A stretch of 37,902 nt of DNA, taken from contig WRHU01000012.1 of the NCBI GenBank assembly GCA_009783085.1, forward strand, positions 1 through 37,902. The letters run 5' to 3'. The stretch comes from Coriobacteriia bacterium (GTDB taxonomy: Bacteria > Actinomycetota > Coriobacteriia > Coriobacteriales > UBA8131). Of this stretch, positions 7,821 through 13,438 are shown piece by piece (position 1 is the stretch's first letter; the number at the start of each line of letters is the position of its first letter). Below the pieces are notes generated by a model. It was not told where the DNA came from. It did not search any database and was given only the letters and a program-made list of their open reading frames with translations. The position numbers were made by a program, and so were the translations under genes.

Positions 7821-8369
7821 ATGAATACAAAAACTTCGTTCTTGCCAAAACGAACCATTGCCATTCTTTTGGCGTTGGTGGTAGCGTGTTCAGGTTTTCT
7901 CGCAGCTCCCGCAACAGCTTTTGCAGCATCTCCAGAAACCACTGTTGCAAAAAGCGAAACGGTGGCTGCTGTAAGCGAGGTGCTTTTAGCAACAACCGCA
8001 GTAGCAACCGCAACGGAGCCCTTGGCACTTGAGCCTTTGGCAGCCAAGAAATACAAAGTCACGCTCACAATTAAGATGGGAAAACAGGGATGCGTTTGTC
8101 CATTTCTCACCTTAACTAAGGGCAGCAAAAGCTACTATTCACAAGTGGTAAGTAAGTGGTATATAGACGGCAGGCTTGAAAGAGATCCCTTCACAAGGTT
8201 TTATAGTCCTGGCTGGGATTTTAGTAAGCACAATATAAAAATTGTTATGACTATAAAAGTTCCCAAAGGCACGTACAAGGTATTTCTTAATAACGGCAAG
8301 AAAACCAAACAACTAGGCACGGTAAAAGTTAAAAACAAAGCAGTAAAGAAGACAAAGAAGTTTGCCTAG
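7821..8369 (+). CDS. Small secreted protein of unknown function
   Basis: A 182-residue protein with a clear Sec signal. A basic N-terminus (NTKTSFLPKR) leads into a hydrophobic core (TIAILLALVVACSGFLAAP) and a probable signal peptidase I site AFA|A at residue 35. C23 sits in a lipobox-like VVAC, so lipoprotein processing is an alternative. The mature part starts with an Ala/Val/Thr-rich stretch. A compact domain follows with a CVC pair (GKQGCVCPFLTL) and beta-rich, Lys-rich strands (KYKVTLTIKM, GTYKVFLNNGKKTKQLGTV), ending KKTKKFA. I do not recognise a family. AAAGGA about 6 bases before the ATG supports the start. It is followed after 54 bases by an SGNH lipoprotein and resembles the basic beta-rich ends of the other secreted proteins here. 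Confidence 0.7.
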   Translation: MNTKTSFLPKRTIAILLALVVACSGFLAAPATAFAASPETTVAKSETVAAVSEVLLATTAVATATEPLALEPLAAKKYKVTLTIKMGKQGCVCPFLTLTKGSKSYYSQVVSKWYIDGRLERDPFTRFYSPGWDFSKHNIKIVMTIKVPKGTYKVFLNNGKKTKQLGTVKVKNKAVKKTKKFA

Positions 8370-8423
8370 GGCCTACACAATGTTTGACCTGCAGGGCTTT
8401 TGCTGTCTAAGGAGGACGAGCCT

Positions 8424-9104
8424 ATGAAAAAGATGAAACCTATTGCAGTGCTTCTTGCCCTGTGCTGCTCGTTGGCACTCTTGTCACCTCTGGTAGCCTG
8501 TGGTGGAGCAAGCGCTCCTGAGGCTCCTTCTGAAACAGCTACCGCTGAGGGCGAGCGTTCTTTGGATAATCCAGCGGATACCGTAGATACTTCAAACGTA
8601 AACCTTGCGGACTACAAGATTACCCTTTTAGGAGATTCCGTTATTCTTGGTGGCATTGATGAGGCCCAAGATGCGATTCCGGGCATTAACATTCTTGCTC
8701 GAACCGACCGTCAACTTGCAGATGAAGGAATCAAGGTACTCAAAGAAGAAGAAGCAAACGGAACGCTTGGCGATATTGTGGTTCTGGCTGTTGGAACGAG
8801 CTTTGTTGCTCGAGATGATATTGATAACGCTATGAAGGTCATTGGCACCGACCGGCAGGTTGTGTTTGTGACTGCTCATCGTGGTGCCGAGCAATACATT
8901 GAAGGCGTTAACACAGCGATACAGGGAGCTGCTGAGGCGTATTCGGCAAACGCTGTTGTTGCTGATTGGCATGCCTACGTACTAGCTCACCCCGACATAA
9001 AGCTTGCCGCCGACGATTGCCATCTTACCAAAACGAGCGCAGTCGAATACGCAAACGTAATAAAAGACGGCGTGCTTGTTGCTGCGGCACGGTTAGGATC
9101 ATAA
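8424..9104 (+). CDS. SGNH-hydrolase-like lipoprotein (split OatA-type esterase/transferase domain)
   Basis: A 226-residue protein. The signal carries a lipobox LVAC with C26, so it should be lipid-anchored outside the membrane. After an acidic linker comes an SGNH fold resembling the C-terminal domain of OatA-like acyltransferases. It has block I ITLLGDSVILGG (candidate nucleophile S72), a block III-like VVLAVGTSF, and the C-terminal DDCHLT (Asp-x-x-His, candidate catalytic pair). Block III reads GTSF where OatA-like proteins usually show GTNG, so the oxyanion Asn appears absent. AAGGAGG (8409-8415) just before the ATG fixes the start. In-frame TTG at 8400 was rejected. The stop is 9 bases before the acyltransferase gene, so the pair are likely coupled. 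Function as an O-acyl transferase or esterase on a wall polymer is inferred. Confidence 0.8.
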   Translation: MKKMKPIAVLLALCCSLALLSPLVACGGASAPEAPSETATAEGERSLDNPADTVDTSNVNLADYKITLLGDSVILGGIDEAQDAIPGINILARTDRQLADEGIKVLKEEEANGTLGDIVVLAVGTSFVARDDIDNAMKVIGTDRQVVFVTAHRGAEQYIEGVNTAIQGAAEAYSANAVVADWHAYVLAHPDIKLAADDCHLTKTSAVEYANVIKDGVLVAAARLGS

Positions 9105-9113
9105 CCGCATACG

Positions 9114-10613
9114 GTGGATAAGCTCAGCGACCAAGTAACCAGTCTGAGATGGCTTAACTCTATGCGCGCCTACGGCGTGTTGTTGGTGTTGGTCTATCAC
9201 TTTTTCCCTGCGGTGCTTCCGGGTGGTTTTGTAGGCGTTGACATATTTTTTGTGGTTTCAGGTTACCTAATAACCTCGCTGCTTATTCGAGAGTTTGAAA
9301 GCAGCGGAAAGCTCAAGCTTCTTGATTTTTATCGACGACGGTGGCGCAGGCTGTTTCCAGCTATTTTGGTTATGCTGCTTGTTTTTGTGGCGCTCTCCTT
9401 GCTCATTTCTCCAGACTTTAGGGTTGATATAACACGCCAGAGTGCTGCAGCGCTTTCGTGGATGACCAATTCCTACGAGTTGGCCATGGGGCAGTCATAC
9501 GAGGCGCAACTTTTGCCCCATCTTTTTATTCATACGTGGACGCTTTCTATAGAGATGCAGTATTACCTTATCTGGGGAGCAATTGTTTTTGCTGTGCTGT
9601 TGGTGTTTGGTCTTGTGGGGCGTGCGACAAAGAGGCCTGGTGGTTCAAGCTCGCAAAAGAGCTCTAGTGTTTCAGGCTCACAAAAGAGCTCTAGTGGTTC
9701 AGGCTCGCAAAATGAGCTTGCTGGAACGAGCACAAACCGTTCTTTACTCCTTCGCGTAACACTTGCTGCTATAGCCGTGGTTTTGGCGACTATCTCGGTT
9801 GTTGCCATGCAAAACGCCGCCGCAGGAGTGCGCGACCCCTCCGTTGCGTATTTATCCACTCTCTCACATCTCTTTCCCCTTATGATTGGTTCGATGTTTG
9901 CCTGTTTTGGCGGTTTTGCACCATATAAGCCCCAGCTCTCCGCACCTGTTTTTAAGCCAGTTTCGCTTGTTGTTATTGCTTTGGGTGTTGCAACACTGGC
10001 GTTTGTTGCGCTTACTTTCTCGTTCCAAGATCCGCGCACCTATCAGTTTGGTATTTTGCTGGTATCGCTTGTTGCGGCAGCTATTTTGTATCTGGCGCGT
10101 CTTTGGCAAGACCTCTCATCAAAGCCAGAATGGCGCTTTACCAACTATGTGGGCTTGCGCTCCTACAGCATTTACCTCTATCACTGGCCGCTTATGATTA
10201 TCGCAACGCAGCTTGCCCAACAGCTGGGCGCAGCGCCTGCCGTGGCAGCACTGTGGGCAGGAGCTTTTGGCATACCGCTGACTTTTTTGGCTGCGGAGCT
10301 GTCGTATCGTTGGGTCGAGCAGCCCTTCCGCGTGCGGAGGAGGTCGGAGCGCGAGGACAATCTTGCGGGTAAACACGGGTCCGCTTCAAGCAAGCTCACT
10401 GGCAAACACGAGCTCGCTTCAAAACTACAACCGCTTCTTATCGCTAAGATTTCTACCGTAGTTCTTTTGTGTATTCTCTCGATTGGCGCGTTTATGAGCG
10501 CTCCTCAAATAACTAGTATTGAGGCAAGTCTGCGGCAGGGCGCTCAAAGCCTGAGCATCTCAAATATTGAGAATGCCTATGAGAGAACTCAGCAGGAGGT
10601 TGCCCATGAATAA
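9114..10613 (+). CDS. Acyltransferase-3 family membrane protein (OatA-like, lacking its own SGNH domain)
   Basis: A 499-residue integral membrane protein. The N-terminus has the family signature R18-x10-H29 (RAYGVLLVLVYHFFP) and the following GGFVGVDIFFVVSGYLI and RRRWRRLFPA blocks. About ten helices follow, plus a late helix near 430-450 (STVVLLCILSIGAFM). In OatA-like proteins an SGNH domain follows that last helix. Here only about 40 residues follow, and SGNH domains are encoded separately at 8424 and 11120. The family moves acyl groups from cytosolic donors across the membrane. Two low-complexity loops are present: a Ser/Gly/Gln repeat at about 179-205 and a Gly-Lys-His/Ser repeat at about 420-440. 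Start is GTG with weak coupling to the gene 9 bases upstream. The 3' end lies in a 46-bp duplication. Confidence 0.9.
   Translation: MDKLSDQVTSLRWLNSMRAYGVLLVLVYHFFPAVLPGGFVGVDIFFVVSGYLITSLLIREFESSGKLKLLDFYRRRWRRLFPAILVMLLVFVALSLLISPDFRVDITRQSAAALSWMTNSYELAMGQSYEAQLLPHLFIHTWTLSIEMQYYLIWGAIVFAVLLVFGLVGRATKRPGGSSSQKSSSVSGSQKSSSGSGSQNELAGTSTNRSLLLRVTLAAIAVVLATISVVAMQNAAAGVRDPSVAYLSTLSHLFPLMIGSMFACFGGFAPYKPQLSAPVFKPVSLVVIALGVATLAFVALTFSFQDPRTYQFGILLVSLVAAAILYLARLWQDLSSKPEWRFTNYVGLRSYSIYLYHWPLMIIATQLAQQLGAAPAVAALWAGAFGIPLTFLAAELSYRWVEQPFRVRRRSEREDNLAGKHGSASSKLTGKHELASKLQPLLIAKISTVVLLCILSIGAFMSAPQITSIEASLRQGAQSLSISNIENAYERTQQEVAHE
9649..9719 (+). repeat. 27-bp tandem repeats inside the acyltransferase gene
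   Basis: Two near-identical 27-base units (9649-9675, 9676-9702) and a partial third (9703-9719) encode repeated SSxSGSQKS-type residues in a loop. The length is a multiple of three, so copy-number change would keep the frame. Confidence 0.8.
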
Positions 10614-10670
10614 GCACCTTGTAAATGAGAGAACTCAGCAGGAGGTTGCCCATGAATAAGCACCTTGTAA
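10579..10670 (+). repeat. Perfect 46-bp tandem duplication spanning the acyltransferase stop and MORN start
   Basis: Bases 10579-10624 are repeated exactly at 10625-10670 (unit begins ATGAGAGAACTCAGCAGGAG). Each copy contains the ribosome-binding site CAGGAGG, the sequence CATGAATAA (stop of the upstream frame overlapping ATG of the downstream frame) and the first codons of the MORN protein. Because 46 is not a multiple of three, the first ATG (10606) cannot read into the MORN gene. Confidence 0.95.
10606..10659 (+). other. 17-codon decoy frame created by the duplication
   Basis: Starting at the first-copy ATG behind a good AGGAGG, the frame reads MNKHLVNERTQQEVAHE and stops at 10657-10659. 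Its first six residues are the MORN protein start and its end is the acyltransferase C-terminus, so it is a by-product of the duplication rather than an old gene. It could be translated and reduce or couple translation of the next gene. Confidence 0.4.
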
Positions 10671-10990
10671 AAGTTTCGTGGGTTTTAGTTATAGCACTTA
10701 CACTTGTCGCTGCCTTGTATGCTCTGGGCGTTCTCTCGTTTGCTCCGCACGTTACGCAAGATGATGGTTACGGAAACATCTATCAGGGCAAAATGGCGCA
10801 CGGCGATTTTATTGGAGCGGTAGAAATTGCGTTCGCTGACGGCTCAAGGTGGACTGGCGAACTGAAAAACGGACTTTTTGACGGCCAAGGAACGTTTACC
10901 TCCAAAGACGGGTGGTCGTATACCGGCGAGTTTGAAAACGGAGAAGCGGTTGATTTTGCCGCTGGCACCTTTAGCTCCGTTACTGAATAG
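10652..10990 (+). CDS. Membrane-anchored MORN-repeat protein
   Basis: A 112-residue protein from the second-copy ATG, which has AGGAGG about 7 bases upstream. An uncleaved hydrophobic anchor occupies about residues 6-30 (VSWVLVIALTLVAALYALGV). Two to three MORN-type repeats follow: GNIYQGKMAHGDFIG, SRWTGELKNGLFDGQGTF and WSYTGEFENGEAVDFAAGTF. MORN motifs are 20-23-residue beta hairpins that often bind lipids or proteins. Here they should face the cell exterior. The gene sits between an acyltransferase-3 gene and an SGNH protein, so a role as an adaptor at the wall-modifying complex is plausible but inferred. A longer reading from 10625 would add nine residues from the duplication and is less likely. 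Confidence 0.75.
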   Translation: MNKHLVKVSWVLVIALTLVAALYALGVLSFAPHVTQDDGYGNIYQGKMAHGDFIGAVEIAFADGSRWTGELKNGLFDGQGTFTSKDGWSYTGEFENGEAVDFAAGTFSSVTE

Positions 10991-11007
10991 AAAAACGTAC
11001 TTTTACG

Positions 11008-11016
11008 TGCTATTAT
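11008..11016 (+). promoter_or_regulatory. Candidate extended -10 (TGC-TATTAT)
   Basis: TG-C-TATTAT lies about 104 bases upstream of the SGNH/Ig-like gene at 11120 and directly after the MORN gene. No good -35 is seen, which is common for extended -10 promoters. The region to 11110 also contains a stretch resembling the repeat tract before clpC. Confidence 0.35.
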
Positions 11017-11119
11017 AGAGAGAGAAAATGAGCAAAGCCTCTGCGAAGAATTGAGCGTAAAAACGAAGCATAAAGCAAAACTGCAAGACACAAAAATTTT
11101 CTTGCAAAAGGAGCATTTT

Positions 11120-12316
11120 ATGGATAAGCCATACGTCAGTCGCCGTGCAGCTCAGTTGCTTGCCTTGTGCCTTTCAGCGACCCTTATTTTTGCGCTCGGC
11201 AGTACAACAGCTGCTGTTAACTCTTATGCATTAGACAATACTGCTACGGTTGCTGCCACGCTTGCCAAAGCGCCAAAAGTGAAGCCTAAAGCAGATAGTG
11301 TTACGGTTGTGGGAGATTCGGTTACCCTCGGTGCGCTGCTTTTTGCAAACCTTGAGGGTCGCATTGCAAACGCAAAAGGGGTCTCATGGTGCAGCGTTGA
11401 TGCAGAGGGTAGCAGACAGCTTGCCGACGGAGTCAAGCTGGTTAAACGCCTCAAAAAAGCCGGTAAGCTTGGCTCAGTAGTGGTGTATGCACTTACTACC
11501 AATGGATCTTTTGATTACAAAGCTGCCAAAAAGGCGCGCAAAGCTGCTGGCAAAAATCGCTATGTCATTTTTGTGACGGGCTACAACAAAGGTTATGACT
11601 ATCCCGCGCAGAGTAACGCCGCAATAAAAAAACTCGCAAAAAAGGATAAAAAGGTTTTTGTTGCCGACTTTGAAAAGGTTATGATAAGCCACGGAGGCAG
11701 CAGGGGTCTCTCCGACGGTCATTGTCACCTTAATGCGACAGGTGGGCGCTGGTATGGCGACACCATCATCAAAGCGATAGGTAAGGTGCGTGCGGCGAAA
11801 ACAAAAGTCAACCAAGTAAAATATGGCAAACAGGCAAAACTTGCCACTGTGGGAAGCATCAACCTCGCGGTAGGGGATAGTTGTATGGCCTCAAGTTCCA
11901 TTTGGGGAGCCTATACGAAAAATGCAAAACTCAGTTGGTCGAGCAGCAATGGTGCGGTGGTTTCGGTTGATGAGACGGGCAGACTTACTGCGATTAAGCA
12001 GGGGAGTGCGGTAATTACGCTTAAGAAGAATAATCCTGTTAAAGAAACCGTCAAACTTACGGTAAACGTTGTTGGCGAGCGAACTGCTGCACAAAATATG
12101 ACGCTTGCGGTTGCCAAGCTCAAAACGTGGGCCTACAAAATAAACGTCAGCACCAGCACACAAGGAGTTACGGGCAGACCTGTCTTTTCTAGTTCAGATA
12201 AAACGATTGCAACGGTGAATCGTGCGGGAGTTGTGGTGGGCAAGAAGGCTGGTACGGTCAAAATAGAAGTACGTTACGGAGGTCAGACACAGACGGTAAC
12301 GCTAAAAGTTGCCTGA
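11120..12316 (+). CDS. Secreted SGNH-like protein with C-terminal bacterial Ig-like (BIG2) domains
   Basis: A 398-residue protein. The N-terminal Sec signal is about residues 1-36 (AQLLALCLSATLIFALG; cleavage near SYA). The SGNH-like domain (about 58-225) starts SVTVVGDSVTLGALL with candidate Ser67. Block III reads YALTTNGSFD, retaining Asn, and the C-terminal block is SDGHCHLNATGG. That gives Asp and His separated by three residues instead of the usual two. Two BIG2-type modules follow (about 238-320, LSWSSSNGAVVSVDETGRLT; about 325-398, FSSSDKTIATVNRAGVVVGK). The end TVTLKVA shows no sorting signal. AAAAGGAG (11107-11114) fixes the ATG; the in-frame TTG at 11051 was rejected. It is a paralogue of the 8424 lipoprotein and likely the wall-located partner of the acyltransferase, which is inferred. 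Confidence 0.8.
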   Translation: MDKPYVSRRAAQLLALCLSATLIFALGSTTAAVNSYALDNTATVAATLAKAPKVKPKADSVTVVGDSVTLGALLFANLEGRIANAKGVSWCSVDAEGSRQLADGVKLVKRLKKAGKLGSVVVYALTTNGSFDYKAAKKARKAAGKNRYVIFVTGYNKGYDYPAQSNAAIKKLAKKDKKVFVADFEKVMISHGGSRGLSDGHCHLNATGGRWYGDTIIKAIGKVRAAKTKVNQVKYGKQAKLATVGSINLAVGDSCMASSSIWGAYTKNAKLSWSSSNGAVVSVDETGRLTAIKQGSAVITLKKNNPVKETVKLTVNVVGERTAAQNMTLAVAKLKTWAYKINVSTSTQGVTGRPVFSSSDKTIATVNRAGVVVGKKAGTVKIEVRYGGQTQTVTLKVA

Positions 12317-12320
12317 GCTG

Positions 12321-12389
12321 GCGCGTGCTGATGGCTGCGTGAGGTGGCGCGTGCCGATGGGTAAGCCAGCGCGTGCTGATGGCTGCGTG
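12321..12389. repeat. Short direct repeats after the SGNH/Ig-like gene
   Basis: GCGCGTGCTGATGGCTGCGTG occurs at 12321-12341 and 12369-12389, with a partial variant GCGCGTGCCGATGG at 12347-12360. The rest of the gap to 12463 shows no riboswitch core, terminator or convincing promoter. Confidence 0.75.
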
Positions 12390-12463
12390 CGGCAGTACAG
12401 AAAGTGATCTGAAGTACCGAGCGCACAACTGCGTGAGGCATCATCAAAATAGAAAGCAGTTAA

Positions 12464-13438
12464 TTGACGAGCAACTATAAGGACTTGGCGAGCGACCATA
12501 AGGACACATTTTCAGGGTATCACCCCTCAGTGACTATGCTGTACTTTGTGCTGGTAATTGTGTTTTCCATGGTCTTTTTCCACCCCGTCTGTTTGGGCAT
12601 ATCCTTTTTGTGTGCGTTTTCTTATGCGTTTGTTTTGAGGGGAGCCAAGGCACTTCGTTTTAGCCTTATGTTTCTACTGCCCATGTTGGTGTTGGCGGTG
12701 CTCATCAACCCCCTTTTTTCTCATCAAGGCATAACGGTGCTGGCGTATCTGCCCGGCGGCAATCCAATAACTCTAGAGTCTGTTCTCTATGGGCTCGCGG
12801 CGGGCATTATGTTGGTAACGGTCATTTCATGGTTTTCTTGCTACAACGAAGTGATGACTTCGGATAAGTTTGTGTATTTGTTTGGGCGTGTTATTCCATC
12901 GCTCTCGTTGGTTTTTTCGATGGCACTGCGTTTTGTGCCGCGCTTTACCGAACACATTAAAGAAGTGTCACATGCGCAGCGTTGCATTGGACGGGATGTT
13001 ACCCAAGGTGGGTTAGTGCAGCGCGCCAAGCAGGGCATAAAAATCCTTTCTAGTACGATAACCTGGGCGCTAGAAAACAGCATCGAAACTGCCGACAGCA
13101 TGAAAAGCCGCGGATACGGGCTGGCGAGCCTGCCAAAACGTACTGCTTTTTCGATGTATCGTTTTGGCAGGCGTGATAAAAGGGCCCTTGTTTTTATTGG
13201 ACTCTGCGCCCTGTATGTAGTTGTGGGCGCACTGCTGGGCGGTTTGACGTTTAGGTATTTTCCGTTGATTTTTATGGAGTGGACGCCGTATGCGATGAGC
13301 CTGTTTGTGGTCTACCTCGCCCTTTGTTTACTGCCACACCTAGTACGCCGAAGGGAGGGCAGCGCATGGGAAAAATCGCAGTGGAAACAGGAGCAGCAGC
13401 GGGAGCAAACGCAACAGCGAGAACAGGAGCAGGCTTAG
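12464..13438 (+). CDS. ecfT: ECF transporter transmembrane component EcfT
   Basis: About 324 residues. Four to six hydrophobic segments occur (for example MLYFVLVIVFSMVFFHPVCL, LMFLLPMLVLAVLINPLF, and a late pair near 240-290). The cytosolic coupling region carries the EcfT signature TADSMKSRGYG at about 210-219, with S215-R216-G217 where the family has Ala-Arg-Gly. EcfT links the two ATPases to the substrate-binding S unit. The start is uncertain. TTG at 12464 has only a weak AGAAAG upstream, and its first 14 residues are an imperfect heptad repeat (TSNYKDL-ASDHKDT). A shorter start at ATG 12536 would remove that part but still keep the first helix. The C-terminus is Gln/Glu-rich and overlaps the next gene by 73 bases. 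Confidence 0.85.
   Translation: MTSNYKDLASDHKDTFSGYHPSVTMLYFVLVIVFSMVFFHPVCLGISFLCAFSYAFVLRGAKALRFSLMFLLPMLVLAVLINPLFSHQGITVLAYLPGGNPITLESVLYGLAAGIMLVTVISWFSCYNEVMTSDKFVYLFGRVIPSLSLVFSMALRFVPRFTEHIKEVSHAQRCIGRDVTQGGLVQRAKQGIKILSSTITWALENSIETADSMKSRGYGLASLPKRTAFSMYRFGRRDKRALVFIGLCALYVVVGALLGGLTFRYFPLIFMEWTPYAMSLFVVYLALCLLPHLVRRREGSAWEKSQWKQEQQREQTQQREQEQA
12468..12505 (+). repeat. 21-bp-period repeat at the EcfT start
   Basis: CGAGCAACTATAAGGAC (12468-12484) and CGAGCGACCATAAGGAC (12489-12505) differ at two positions and have a period of seven codons. They may be a spread intergenic repeat rather than conserved coding sequence, which leaves the EcfT start open. Confidence 0.6.

Noticed and set aside
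12317-12463. Cobalamin or other vitamin riboswitch before the ECF genes
   Set aside because: The gap is too short for a B12 riboswitch and contains short repeats but no conserved core sequence.
13279-13365. An earlier in-frame ATG for the fused ECF protein
   Set aside because: It lies 160 bases inside ecfT and has no ribosome-binding site; GGGAGG precedes ATG 13366. The extra residues show no domain signal.
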